64,000 nucleotides of DNA from Parvibaculum sp041688015 (GCA_041688015.1 JBDNIY010000001.1:310001-374000); one strand, 5' to 3'; positions 25,840 through 34,254 are shown, counted from the stretch's first letter. Notes: generated by a model from the sequence alone, not told the origin. Program-made: numbers and translations.

Positions 25840-27123
25840 GCGTGGCGTGTCCGTAAAACTTAGATCATTTATGCTGACCCGCAGGTGCCATCTCTCAATC
25901 CAGATACGCAAGTCGCGATATTTTATCAGATAATGTAACCCCACCAGTGCAGCAGCAAAGCCTGCCGCAGCGCCAAGCCCCATCGCCCAGCGCGGCCCGA
26001 AATGATCGGCGACACGGCCCACAATGGGGGCGCCAATGGGCGTGCCTCCCATTGCAATGGCAAACAGGATCGCCATCACGCGCCCGCGCATATGGGGATC
26101 GGTCGAAAGTTGAATGGTGGCGTTGACGGTGGTGTTGAAGGTTTGTGTTGCAATACCGATCAGCACCAGCGTCATGCCGAATAGCCAGAACGTCGGCATC
26201 ACCGCCGCAAGCGAAAATCCAATGCCGAAAAACGCCGCACCACCAAATAGCAGCGAGATATGCGGCTGTTCGCGTCTGGCCGCCATCAGCGCACCAATGA
26301 CGGAGCCGACTGCCATTGTTGTGGTCAGAAGGCCATATTGGCTGGCGCCGACGCGAAACACTTTCACCGCCATGGTTGAAATGTAGATCGAAAAATTGAA
26401 ACCAAAGGTGCCGATCAAAAACATCATCAGCAGTACAGCGCGCAGGTCCGGCCTCTTGGAGACATAGCGAAACCCATCCGCCAGCCCGCCCGCGCCAGGC
26501 GCGCGCCTGACGCCGCGATGCAATTGATCGACGCGCAAAAAACTGAGCGAGATCAGCACGCCCACATAGGACACGGCGTTGATAAGAAAGACCCAACCCG
26601 TACCAACCGAGGCAATGAGCAGCCCGGCAATGGCTGGGCCGATCATTCGGGCAGCATTAAAGGAAGTTGAGTTGAGCGCTACCGCATTGATGAGATCAGT
26701 TTCGCCGACAAGTTCGGAGACAAAAGTTTGCCGTGCGGGTGCATCGAATGCGGCTGTGCAGCCCAACAAAAAAGCAAACATATAGACATGCCAAAGCTGC
26801 ACCAGTCCTGTCACGGTCAGCAGACCGAGACAAAGCGCCAATATGCACATGGAGGTCTGTGTGGCGATTAGCAGCTTGCGTCGATCAAAATAATCTGCGG
26901 CATAGCCTGAGAGTGGCAGCATCAAAAGCTGCGGGCCGAATTGCAACGCCATCACGATGCCTACTGCGGTGGCGTTCTTGTCGGTCAGTTGCACCAGCAC
27001 GATCCAGTCTTGCGCGGTGCGCTGCATCCAGGTCCCTACATTCGATACAATCGCGCCACCGGCCCAGACCCGGTAATTGTGGTTGTTCAATGCGCGAAAG
27101 GTATGTGGGGCGGTCAGGCTCAC
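25834..27123 (-). CDS. MFS transporter, EntS/DUF894-like
   Basis: A 429-residue, twelve-helix major facilitator of the MFS_3 (enterobactin exporter-like) type. Evidence is NYRVWAGGAIVSNVGTWMQR at the start, the loop GYAADYFDRRKLL and a second-half loop near ARREQPHIS. These proteins usually export small molecules. Its GTG start overlaps the TGA of the isochorismatase-fold gene (GTGA), so the two are translationally coupled within a MarR-headed operon. Substrate unknown; export of a toxic or aromatic compound is inferred from context. Confidence 0.85.
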   Translation of the reverse strand: MSLTAPHTFRALNNHNYRVWAGGAIVSNVGTWMQRTAQDWIVLVQLTDKNATAVGIVMALQFGPQLLMLPLSGYAADYFDRRKLLIATQTSMCILALCLGLLTVTGLVQLWHVYMFAFLLGCTAAFDAPARQTFVSELVGETDLINAVALNSTSFNAARMIGPAIAGLLIASVGTGWVFLINAVSYVGVLISLSFLRVDQLHRGVRRAPGAGGLADGFRYVSKRPDLRAVLLMMFLIGTFGFNFSIYISTMAVKVFRVGASQYGLLTTTMAVGSVIGALMAARREQPHISLLFGGAAFFGIGFSLAAVMPTFWLFGMTLVLIGIATQTFNTTVNATIQLSTDPHMRGRVMAILFAIAMGGTPIGAPIVGRVADHFGPRWAMGLGAAAGFAAALVGLHYLIKYRDLRIWIERWHLRVSINDLSFTDTPRL

Positions 27124-27686
27124 AATGGGCGGCTGTTCAAGAGGGCGAGGATGTCCTGCGTGTTGCCGGTTTCGCCTAATCGCGGAAAAATGCGCGTTAC
27201 GCTGTTTTCATGCGCGTCAGCATTTGTGTCCGTCATTGCATCAAGTGCGAGCGTCACATTAAACCCAGCCTCATAGGCCTGCCGTGCCGTTGATTCAACG
27301 CCAATGCTGGTGGCAATCCCCGCCATCACCACCTGCGTCACACCTTGCGATGTCAGATGGTCTTGCAAGCTGGTATTGACGAAGGCGCCCCAAGTCCGTT
27401 TTTCAACGATGTGATCTTGCGGCTGTTGGCCGAGTTCTGGGGCAAGGCGCGCAAACTCTTCGGGGATGTTGATTGATCCGCCGGGCGACACGTCGCTGCG
27501 CCCCGGTGCCGTCGCTATTACCTTCACCAGAACCACCGGCAAGTTGTGGGTGCGGAACGCCGAAGCCAGCGCGGCGGCCTTTGCGATGATGTCTGCCACG
27601 GGATGGACAGACGGGCGCGCGACAATGCCGGATTGCAGGTCAATCACGATGAGGGCGGTTTTAGGATCGAGCGTGGTAACGGCCAT
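27120..27686 (-). CDS. Isochorismatase-fold hydrolase lacking the usual catalytic cysteine
   Basis: A 188-residue cysteine-hydrolase-superfamily protein. Asp16 (ALIVIDLQSG) and Lys96 (VEKRTWGAF) of the usual Asp-Lys-Cys triad are present. The nucleophile position is Gly129 in AGIATSIGVESTARQAYE where amidohydrolases have Cys. Loss of the Cys is known in true isochorismatases (EntB, PhzD), which hydrolyse a vinyl ether instead of an amide, and in a poorly characterised subgroup. It is the middle gene of a MarR-hydrolase-MFS operon, so a role in modifying a compound sensed by MarR and exported by the MFS protein is plausible. Confidence 0.85.
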   Translation of the reverse strand: MAVTTLDPKTALIVIDLQSGIVARPSVHPVADIIAKAAALASAFRTHNLPVVLVKVIATAPGRSDVSPGGSINIPEEFARLAPELGQQPQDHIVEKRTWGAFVNTSLQDHLTSQGVTQVVMAGIATSIGVESTARQAYEAGFNVTLALDAMTDTNADAHENSVTRIFPRLGETGNTQDILALLNSRPL

Positions 27687-27718
27687 GAGGAGTCCTTGGA
27701 TGCGTGAGGGGCGGGCGG

Positions 27719-28165
27719 TCAGTCCTCCACAAGTCGCTGCAGCAACTCGATGCTAGCGGCAAGGTCGTGATGTTCGTCCGGGTCGAGCTTTTTACGGATG
27801 GTCTGGTAGAGCCAGTCTTGCCGCGCCGCGCGGCCCGCCAAAATTTTTTCACGACAGGTCGGCGTCAGGGACAGAATAGTTTGTCGGCCGTCACTTGGAT
27901 CGGGTGCGCCGCTGACATACCCCGCTGCCTCCAGTGTCGATACGGTCGCCCCCATCGATTGCGAACGCACGCCGAGCCCCTTGGCAAGCGTCGTCACAGT
28001 GGCGGGCCCATCGGCTTCCAGGCGAAGGAGAACTGCCTTTTGCGAGGGTGTGAGATTGCCAGGGCTCGTCTGCTCACGCAGCTTGCGGTTCAGCTTGGCG
28101 ATCAGCACGCGCAGCTCGCCAGCCAAGGCAAGAGGCGTGGCGGATTCTGGTTTCATGTCTATCAT
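27719..28165 (-). CDS. MarR-family transcriptional regulator
   Basis: A winged-helix regulator of about 148 residues with LTPSQKAVLLRLEADGPATVTTLAKGLGVRSQSMGATVSTLEAAGYV and the DPSDGRQTILSLT wing. It heads the operon with the isochorismatase-fold and MFS genes, the usual MarR arrangement for an efflux operon under ligand-relieved autorepression. The start is uncertain because no clear ribosome site exists; I use the ATG at 28165 (MIDMKPES). An AACTA...TAGTT inverted pair lies in the divergent gap (about 28194-28220) and could be part of its operator. Confidence 0.85.
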   Translation of the reverse strand: MIDMKPESATPLALAGELRVLIAKLNRKLREQTSPGNLTPSQKAVLLRLEADGPATVTTLAKGLGVRSQSMGATVSTLEAAGYVSGAPDPSDGRQTILSLTPTCREKILAGRAARQDWLYQTIRKKLDPDEHHDLAASIELLQRLVED

Positions 28166-28263
28166 GATGGCAATGTGACATATGCGAAGATAAACTACAA
28201 AGGTAAACTTCATAGTTATTAAGCGCCTCTTGACCCGTAAGTTCAGACCGGCAAACTTCTCGC

Positions 28264-28929
28264 ATGATCCAATTCAACACCCTCCGCCGCGACTCAACAG
28301 AGCCCGCACAATGGCTTGTCGTCTTTCTCCACGGTTATGGCTCGTCCGGTGTCGACCTCATGGCCTTCGCTGACTATTGGCAGGCCTCCATGCCGGAGGT
28401 GGCCTTTGTCGCGCCGGATGGGCCGACACCGTCAAAGGATGGCGGCTTCCAATGGGTGGGCAAACGCCCTGGCAGAGATCCGAAACTCTATGACGATGCC
28501 ATTGCAGCGCAGCCCGCGATTGATGCTTTCATCGACGGCGAGCTAGCCCGCCTCGATCTTGATGCCTCGCGTCTCGCGCTTGTGGGCTTCAGTCAGGGTA
28601 CATTGATGGCTCTGCATCTGGGCCTGCGCCGCCCCGTACCGCCTGCGGCGGTGCTCGGCTATGCAGGCGGGTTGGTCGGACGCGAGCATCTGGCTGAAGA
28701 CATCACCTGCCGCCCGCCCGTCATGCTCATCAATGGCGAGCTCGATGAAATGGCGCCCGTTTATGGTATGCATGTTTCGATCAAGGCGCTGACGGAAGCA
28801 GGGGTTGTGGCGGCGGGCCAAGCGCTTCCCAATCTTGCCCATGCGGTTGACGCCGATGCGCTTGTCACCGGCGCGCGGTTTCTGCTGTCGGCCTTCGCCT
28901 ATCGGGCCAAACATGGAGTTCTGCAATAA
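28264..28929 (+). CDS. Phospholipase/carboxylesterase-family alpha/beta hydrolase
   Basis: A 221-residue esterase of the acyl-protein thioesterase/carboxylesterase family. The oxyanion segment is VVFLHGYGSSG, the nucleophile Ser is in LVGFSQGTLMAL, the Asp is in NGELDEMAP and the His in LPNLAHAVD, so the triad is complete. It hydrolyses carboxylic esters; natural substrate unknown. Its stop overlaps the ATG of the following membrane protein by one base (TAATG). It is divergent from the marR operon. Confidence 0.87.
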   Translation: MIQFNTLRRDSTEPAQWLVVFLHGYGSSGVDLMAFADYWQASMPEVAFVAPDGPTPSKDGGFQWVGKRPGRDPKLYDDAIAAQPAIDAFIDGELARLDLDASRLALVGFSQGTLMALHLGLRRPVPPAAVLGYAGGLVGREHLAEDITCRPPVMLINGELDEMAPVYGMHVSIKALTEAGVVAAGQALPNLAHAVDADALVTGARFLLSAFAYRAKHGVLQ

Positions 28930-29279
28930 TGTTGTTTCTGGCCATCAAGGCAGCGTTGTCGGGCATCATAATCGTGGCCGTCTCAGAAATCGCCAAACGC
29001 AACGCGGCGCTTGGCGCACTGGTCGTTTCGCTGCCGTTGATCTCGATTCTTGCCATTCTTTGGCTATGGCGCGAGACACATGAACCAGAACGCATCGCCG
29101 CGCATGCTGAAGCGACATTCTGGTATGTCTTGCCCACGTTACCGATGTTTCTGGTTCTTCCAATGCTCCTGCGGCACGGCGTCGGCTTTTGGTCGGCCAT
29201 GGCAGCCAGCTGTCTGATGACAGTCTTGCTCTACCTTTTGGCGGCTTGGCTTGCTAGCCGCTTTGGCGTGAATCTTTAG
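28929..29279 (+). CDS. DUF3147-family inner-membrane protein
   Basis: A 116-residue protein with about four transmembrane helices (near 2-17, 26-45, 63-82 and 88-110), recognised as DUF3147 by AALGALVVSLPLISILAILWLWRE and the EATFWYVLPTLP segment. Function unknown. It starts on the last base of the esterase stop codon, so the two are coupled. Confidence 0.8.
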   Translation: MLFLAIKAALSGIIIVAVSEIAKRNAALGALVVSLPLISILAILWLWRETHEPERIAAHAEATFWYVLPTLPMFLVLPMLLRHGVGFWSAMAASCLMTVLLYLLAAWLASRFGVNL

Positions 29280-29342
29280 GGACAGCCTTGAAAACGCCGC
29301 ATTGAAGGACCACCTTCATGCTAACGCGCAAAGCGGGCGATC

Positions 29343-29361
29343 TGCATTCCAGAGGAATGCA
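29343..29361. promoter_or_regulatory. Perfect 19-bp palindrome upstream of the TonB-type gene
   Basis: TGCATTCC-AGA-GGAATGCA has 8-bp perfect arms. No T-run follows, so it is not a terminator for the esterase operon. Its size and symmetry fit an operator for a dimeric regulator. It lies 208 bp upstream of the TonB-type start. The regulator is unknown, and the gap 29280-29568 holds nothing else I recognise. Confidence 0.5.
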
Positions 29362-29568
29362 TCGAATGTCCGCGAGGGTTGCATAGGCCGGATGTACGCC
29401 ATGCCGCCCTCAGCGCGTTAATTTTTCCCATCTTTTCAAAATTTGCGACGGGTTTCTTAGGTCTATCGCGTATAGATTGCGGGAGACGTGGCGCTGGGCT
29501 CCCAAATGTGGTGGCCGAACGGCAATCGCCACCGCTTGGACGAGCTTAGTGCGGGGACGGTGAGTTAA

Positions 29569-30507
29569 TTGGAAGATGCCAAGGGCTTGACGCCAAACCC
29601 GGCCGTCGCGTTGTCCCTGTCTGCATTCACCGTAGAACATGCAGTGCCGCCTGCAGCCGAGCAGCCGCGCAGTCAGCGTTGGTCGAGATCCATTGAACTG
29701 CTGCTCGCTGTCCTCCTCAACATCGCGTTGCTGGTCGCCTTGTTTTATCGACCGCACCCCCAGATTCGGCCGCTCGCCAAGGAACCGCCGGCCATATCCG
29801 TTGATCTTGTGCCGCAGCCAAAGCCGCAACCCCAACCCAAGGCCCAGCAGCCCAAGCAGGAGCAGCAGAAAAAAGATCAGCCGAAACCAGAAGAAAAGAA
29901 GCCCGAAGAGAAAAAGCCTGAAGAAAAGAAGCCTGAGGAAAAAAAGCCGGAGCAAAAGCCGGTCGACAAATATCGTGAATCAGGCGGTGACCCCAACTTG
30001 AAACCGGGCAGGGTGCCCAAAGTGGAGGCGGACAAACCAAAGGCACCGCCGGAAGTTAAGGCTGAAAAACCAAAGCCGGAGGCCCCAAAAAAACCGGCAG
30101 CGAATGTGCCCGATTGGGCCAAGGCGCTTGACAAAGGCTATGACCTGCCGACCCCGCGTGATAGCTCGATTGATAAGTCGCAGGGAAGTAATGCGCAGAA
30201 TTCATTGAGTGACCGCGAAGGCGAGGGCGGTGGGGACGTTTATCTCAATCAGCTTGTCGCGCAGGTATCGTCACACGTTATTTATCCCCAGACGGCCGGG
30301 GGCGAAGTCGGTTTGACGGTGCTTGTGATCGTTGTTGATCGTTCCGGTAATTTGCAGGGAATGCGCCAGGTCAGATCATCAGGCCGTCGCGATTTGGACT
30401 GGGCAGCGAACGAAGCTGTGCGTCAAAGCGCGCCGTTTCGACCTCTGCCGCCGGATTATCCTGCTCCGGTTATCATCACATTGAAAATTCCGGTCACGCC
30501 GTCTTAG
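29569..30507 (+). CDS. TonB-family energy transducer
   Basis: A 312-residue protein with TonB architecture: a cytoplasmic N-terminus, one transmembrane helix (about 43-61), a long Pro/Lys/Glu-rich periplasmic spacer with four tandem Glu-Lys-Lys-Pro-Glu units, and a C-terminal TonB domain (about 220-312; YLNQLVAQVSSHVIYPQ and AVRQSAPFRPLP). It would couple the proton motive force to outer-membrane receptors together with ExbB/ExbD, which are not in the window; a TolA-like role is possible. A stop codon lies directly before the TTG at 29569, so TTG or a later codon is the start. Its end overlaps acr3 by 14 bp. Confidence 0.85.
   Translation: MEDAKGLTPNPAVALSLSAFTVEHAVPPAAEQPRSQRWSRSIELLLAVLLNIALLVALFYRPHPQIRPLAKEPPAISVDLVPQPKPQPQPKAQQPKQEQQKKDQPKPEEKKPEEKKPEEKKPEEKKPEQKPVDKYRESGGDPNLKPGRVPKVEADKPKAPPEVKAEKPKPEAPKKPAANVPDWAKALDKGYDLPTPRDSSIDKSQGSNAQNSLSDREGEGGGDVYLNQLVAQVSSHVIYPQTAGGEVGLTVLVIVVDRSGNLQGMRQVRSSGRRDLDWAANEAVRQSAPFRPLPPDYPAPVIITLKIPVTPS
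29893..29952 (+). repeat. Four in-frame 15-bp repeats encoding EKKPE
   Basis: Four consecutive 15-bp units (29893-29952), each encoding Glu-Lys-Lys-Pro-Glu with synonymous variation. They form part of the rigid TonB spacer that crosses the periplasm. Confidence 0.85.
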
Positions 30508-31570
30508 TCGAAGGCCTAGTAGCGCTATGCGGCATGAATGGTCTGAACCGCAACGCCACCCCCACCAGAAAAATCAAAACGGGCACCTCAACCAAAGGGC
30601 CGATGACAGTGGCGAAGGCAACCGGTGATGCGATGCCGAAGCTGGCAATAGCGACCGCAATGGCTAATTCAAAATTGTTGCTGGCCGCGGTGAATGAGAG
30701 CGAGACCGTTCGCTCGTAATTGGCACCGAGCATTTTGCCCATCGCAAAACTCACCAGAAACATGATGAAAAAATAAAGCGCCAGTGGTGTAGCGATCCGC
30801 AGGGCATCAAGAGGCAGGCTCAATAGATCGCTGCCTTTCAGCGTGAACATAACGGTGATGGTGAACAGCAACGCGACCAATGTTATTGGCGCAATGCGAG
30901 GCACAAAGCTCTTGTCATAGGTTTCAGCGCCCAGACGCGGACGCAGATAACGCCGCGTGAGAAACCCAGCTGCAAACGGCAGACCGAGATAAATGGCGAC
31001 CGCTCCGGCAATGGTCGAGAAGTCAATCGCAATGACCTGCGATTGCAGACCGACCAGCGGGGGCAAGACAGTCAGAAAAAACCACGCATAGACGCTGAAA
31101 AACAAAAGCTGGAAGATGCTGTTGAAGGCGACAAGGGCCGCCACATATTCAGCGCTACCCCGCGCCAATTGATTCCAGACAATCACCATGGCGATGCAGC
31201 GCGCCAAGCCGATGATGATGAGGCCGGTCATATAGGCCGGTTCGTCGCGCAGGAAAATATAGGCTAGCGTAAACATGAGGACCGGCCCGATGATCCAGTT
31301 TTGGATGAGCGAAAGCGCCAGCACCTGACGATCTTCGAAAATGCGCGGCAATTCCTCAAACCGCACTCGCGCCAGCGGCGGATACATCATTAGCACCAGC
31401 CCAATTGCAATCGGCAAATTGGTCGATCCGATGGACATGGCATTAATGGCCCCCGAAAGCCCCGGCACCAACGTGCCGAGCGCGACCCCTAGTGCCATTG
31501 CAGCGAAGATCCAGCCGGTCAGATAGCGGTCGAGGAAACTCAATCGCGGCTTGTCATTTGCGCTGCTCAT
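30494..31570 (-). CDS. acr3: Arsenite efflux transporter, ACR3 type
   Basis: A 358-residue, ten-helix transporter of the ACR3 (BASS) family that exports As(III). The membrane segment GLARCIAMVIVWNQLA contains the conserved Cys essential in characterised ACR3 proteins, and SFTAASNNFELAIAVAIA is the second signature. The ATG at 31570 shares its A with the arsC stop (TGATG). It is the last gene of arsR-arsI-arsC-acr3 and would extrude the arsenite produced by the two upstream enzymes. Confidence 0.93.
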   Translation of the reverse strand: MSSANDKPRLSFLDRYLTGWIFAAMALGVALGTLVPGLSGAINAMSIGSTNLPIAIGLVLMMYPPLARVRFEELPRIFEDRQVLALSLIQNWIIGPVLMFTLAYIFLRDEPAYMTGLIIIGLARCIAMVIVWNQLARGSAEYVAALVAFNSIFQLLFFSVYAWFFLTVLPPLVGLQSQVIAIDFSTIAGAVAIYLGLPFAAGFLTRRYLRPRLGAETYDKSFVPRIAPITLVALLFTITVMFTLKGSDLLSLPLDALRIATPLALYFFIMFLVSFAMGKMLGANYERTVSLSFTAASNNFELAIAVAIASFGIASPVAFATVIGPLVEVPVLIFLVGVALRFRPFMPHSATRPSTKTA

Positions 31571-32091
31571 CAATCTGCCCCGGCGAGGTTGCGGCCCATC
31601 TCATCGAGACGGCGTTTGATGGCCATGTTGTCCAGGGTGTGAATGGGCAGGCTGGTGAAGAGGTCGATGCGCCGCCGCACCTGCATGAATACTTCCACAA
31701 ATTTGCGTCGCGTCGCATCCGGCGAACCGACAAAGGCCGCCGGGTCTTCAAACGGCCAATGTGCAGTCATTGGATGTCCGGGCCAGACGGGACAGAGCTC
31801 GCCAGCCGCGTCGTCGCAGACGGTAAAGACGAAATCCATATGCGGTGCGCCGGGCAGCGCGAACTCGTCCCACGACTTGGAGCGCAAGCCTTCGACCGGC
31901 AACTTGGCCGACGTCAAGACGTCCAAGGCGTGAGGGTTGACCGTTCCGCCCGGATGGCTGCCTGCGCTAAAGGCATGGAAGTGGGCTTTTCCCATCGCGT
32001 TCAAATAAGTCTCGGCCAGAATGCTCCGTGCCGAATTGCCGGTGCAAAGAAACAGGACGTTATATGTCGTATGTTGTTCTTGTTCGGTCAT
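31570..32091 (-). CDS. arsC: Arsenate reductase, low-molecular-weight phosphatase type
   Basis: A 173-residue LMW-PTP-fold enzyme with the P-loop FLCTGNSARSILAE (nucleophile Cys16) and the acidic loop HWPFEDPAAF. It reduces As(V) to As(III) using thioredoxin or glutathione-linked thiols. Cys in FVFTVCDDAAGELCP is at the position of the resolving cysteines of thioredoxin-coupled ArsC. The gene lies 9 nt after arsI and overlaps acr3 by one base. Operon context makes arsenate reductase far more likely than protein phosphatase. Confidence 0.92.
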   Translation of the reverse strand: MTEQEQHTTYNVLFLCTGNSARSILAETYLNAMGKAHFHAFSAGSHPGGTVNPHALDVLTSAKLPVEGLRSKSWDEFALPGAPHMDFVFTVCDDAAGELCPVWPGHPMTAHWPFEDPAAFVGSPDATRRKFVEVFMQVRRRIDLFTSLPIHTLDNMAIKRRLDEMGRNLAGAD

Positions 32092-32100
32092 TGGGTGATC

Positions 32101-32595
32101 TCAACAAGTGCTGCAGCAGGCAACAACAGGAGCGGGTGTTTCTGCAACCTCGCCAGTCGGCGCGCTACATCCACAGGCTGAAGCGTCGCCATCCATTTCA
32201 AGTGTTTGCAACATCGGCCTAGTGCCGAATTCGTCCATCTGATGAAATGTGTAGAAGGCCTCCCACTGCACGCCGTCCGGATCGGCCGTCCAGCTTTTCT
32301 CTGACTTGGCGTAGCAGCACGTGGTCACACCCTCAGGCAGATAGGGCGCTTCGGCCTTCTTGAGGCGGTCGAAGATGTCGCCCAATTCGTCTTCTGCATC
32401 GACCTGAATACCGGCATGGTTGAAGCCGATCTTGCCGGACCCGCTTTCAACGACGAAATTCACGCGGGGATCGTCGAGCAACCATTTCGCGTAGTCAGGC
32501 CGTTGCACGCTGGGCTCAGCGCCAAACAGCGTCGAATAAAAAGCGATAGATTTTTCGATATCGGCTGTGCCGAAGCTCACATGAAGTCTTTTCAT
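32101..32595 (-). CDS. arsI: ArsI/CadI-family C-As lyase (organoarsenical demethylase)
   Basis: A 164-residue vicinal-oxygen-chelate dioxygenase. Candidate Fe(II) ligands are His5 (MKRLHVSFG), His60 (GFNHAGIQV) and Glu112 (VQWEAF). The vicinal pair Cys93-Cys94 in TTCCYAKSEKSWTADPDG is the As(III)-binding signature of ArsI, which cleaves the C-As bond of trivalent methyl- and aromatic arsenicals. The C-terminus adds a Cys-rich tail ending CCSTC, a possible extra metalloid site. I start at the ATG fused to the arsR stop (TGATG); an ATG at 32604 is an alternative. A CadI-like heavy-metal role is the main competing call. Confidence 0.9.
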   Translation of the reverse strand: MKRLHVSFGTADIEKSIAFYSTLFGAEPSVQRPDYAKWLLDDPRVNFVVESGSGKIGFNHAGIQVDAEDELGDIFDRLKKAEAPYLPEGVTTCCYAKSEKSWTADPDGVQWEAFYTFHQMDEFGTRPMLQTLEMDGDASACGCSAPTGEVAETPAPVVACCSTC

Positions 32596-32939
32596 CAAAC
32601 GCATTCTTTCTTTCGTTGCGTTGTGCTCACGGTGTCGCAGGCACCTTGGCAACAGTCTTCGAGCAGAAAATCAGTCAGGCTTCGCATCACATCGAGGTCG
32701 GCCGAGTAGATGATCGAGCGCCCATCCCGTCGCGACGAGACGAGCCCGGCATGGAACATTTCCTTCAAATGAAACGACAGTGTCGCTGGTGCGACATCCA
32801 GCGCCTCGGCAATGTCGCCTGCCGCCAACCCGCCTTCACCCGCCTTGAGCGAATGGGCGCGAACAAGCGCACGGAAGATCGACAGGCGCGTGCCCTGAGC
32901 AAGGGCGGCAAGGGCTATGATCGCTGATTTCATTTTCAT
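32595..32939 (-). CDS. arsR: ArsR-family As(III)-responsive repressor
   Basis: A 114-residue winged helix: LAAGDIAEALDVAPATLSFHLKEMFHAGLVSSRRDGRSIIYSAD is the DNA-binding region. Arsenic-binding cysteines are C-terminal, in LLEDCCQGACD, the type-2 arrangement found in Alphaproteobacteria rather than the CVCD of the E. coli repressor. It heads the ars operon and should autorepress until As(III) binds. Translation is coupled to arsI (TGATG). No clear ribosome site; ATG 32933 is also possible. Confidence 0.93.
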   Translation of the reverse strand: MKMKSAIIALAALAQGTRLSIFRALVRAHSLKAGEGGLAAGDIAEALDVAPATLSFHLKEMFHAGLVSSRRDGRSIIYSADLDVMRSLTDFLLEDCCQGACDTVSTTQRKKECV

Positions 32940-32972
32940 ATTTCAATAAATATCTAAATATAAAAATGAAAT
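32940..32972. promoter_or_regulatory. Candidate ArsR operator/promoter of the ars operon
   Basis: An AT-rich 33-bp stretch directly upstream of arsR is bounded by ATTTCA and its inverse TGAAAT, and contains AAATATCTAAATAT inside. AT-rich imperfect dyads of this size are typical ArsR/SmtB sites. It overlaps where the arsR -10 region must lie. It also contrasts sharply with the GC-rich surroundings. Confidence 0.55.
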
Positions 32973-33000
32973 CAAGTGGGTGTGAAAAATTTATATTCGA

Positions 33001-34254
33001 TTAAGAGCTGTTGCGTCGGACCTTGAGTTCCAGATAGCGATCTTGGCGTCTTGGATCTTTCATCGGTTGTGTTGTCACCAATTCAAGATCGGGCCATCGT
33101 TCCATCACAGCCTCAATAGCGATGCGGCCTTCAAAGCGGGCAAGTGCTGAGCCAAGACAGAAGTGCGGGCCTGTCCCAAAGGACAACAGCGTGCTCCCCA
33201 TCTTACGCCGAATATCAAAACGGTCAGGCTCGATGAAAATTTCAGGATCACGATTGCCGGCACCAAGGCCTACTCGGATTGTATCACCTGCTTTGATCAG
33301 TTTGTCGCCGAGTTTTGTGTCTTCTACGCAGCGCCTATTGGTCGAGGTTGACTGCGTCGGATGGTGGAAACGCAAAATCTCCTCGATGGCTCCATCCAGC
33401 AATGTGCGGTCGGCCACCAGATCACACCATTGGTCCCTATGGCTCAAGAGCAAATAGATACCGCTCGATATAAAGCGTTCTGTTGTCGTGCCAGCCGCCG
33501 TGTAAACGGTGCTGATTGCCGATGACATTTCTGCTTCGTTGAGGCGGTCGCCATTTTCTTCAGCGCGGATCAACCCAGTGATGAGGTCATCCTTGGGATG
33601 CGCGCGCCGTTCTGCGATCAGGCTCTTGATATACCTCCCGATCCAACGTGCGGCCTCTTTGCCTGCCGCCCAGCTTTCCTCATCGCGCTTTGGCTGCATC
33701 AGCGCTGCGCTGTCCTCAAAGGCTTTACGGAAAAACTCGCGGTCACTCGTCGGGATACCAATAATTTCGCTCGCCACAATGATTGGCACATGAAAAGAAA
33801 AATCATGCACAAGATCAAATGTGTCGTGTGCTGTTGCCGCGTTAAGAGTTTGTGAGACAACCTCGACAATGCGTTCGCGGCGTTCTTCAACGCTGCGGCG
33901 TGAGAAGGCGCGATGCACCAGCGCGCGCACGCGCGTATGGTCCGGTGCATCCATCTGGTTGAACGAAGTGGCAAAACTTTTGCTCAGCGCCGCATTGCTA
34001 TCATTGCTTTTGGCACCATCGGTCTTAGCCAGCGGGTTGGTCGTGCCCCATCCCGCTGCCGCGCTCGAAAATCGAACGGGGTCCTGCAACACTGTCACAA
34101 TGTCGGCGTAGCGAGTGAGATACCAAAAACCATGCTGCGACCAATGCACGGGATCTTCTGCGTGCAATCGATTGAGTACATCCACTGGTGCATTCTCAAA
34201 ATCATAATCATAGAGATCAGGCTGAAACAGATCGTCCGCGCTTTGCAGCGTCAT
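33001..34254 (-). CDS. Cytochrome P450
   Basis: A soluble bacterial P450 of 417 residues. The I-helix is TAAGTTTERFIS (oxygen activation), EEILRFHHP is the ExxR helix, and the heme loop FGTGPHFCLGSALARFE has the thiolate Cys366. It resembles CYP families that hydroxylate terpenoid, steroid or fatty substrates; the substrate is not readable. The ATG at 34254 has GGGGAGG 8 nt upstream. No ferredoxin or reductase gene is adjacent, so electrons come from a partner elsewhere. A 23-bp inverted repeat lies 32 bp upstream and may be its operator. Confidence 0.92.
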   Translation of the reverse strand: MTLQSADDLFQPDLYDYDFENAPVDVLNRLHAEDPVHWSQHGFWYLTRYADIVTVLQDPVRFSSAAAGWGTTNPLAKTDGAKSNDSNAALSKSFATSFNQMDAPDHTRVRALVHRAFSRRSVEERRERIVEVVSQTLNAATAHDTFDLVHDFSFHVPIIVASEIIGIPTSDREFFRKAFEDSAALMQPKRDEESWAAGKEAARWIGRYIKSLIAERRAHPKDDLITGLIRAEENGDRLNEAEMSSAISTVYTAAGTTTERFISSGIYLLLSHRDQWCDLVADRTLLDGAIEEILRFHHPTQSTSTNRRCVEDTKLGDKLIKAGDTIRVGLGAGNRDPEIFIEPDRFDIRRKMGSTLLSFGTGPHFCLGSALARFEGRIAIEAVMERWPDLELVTTQPMKDPRRQDRYLELKVRRNSS

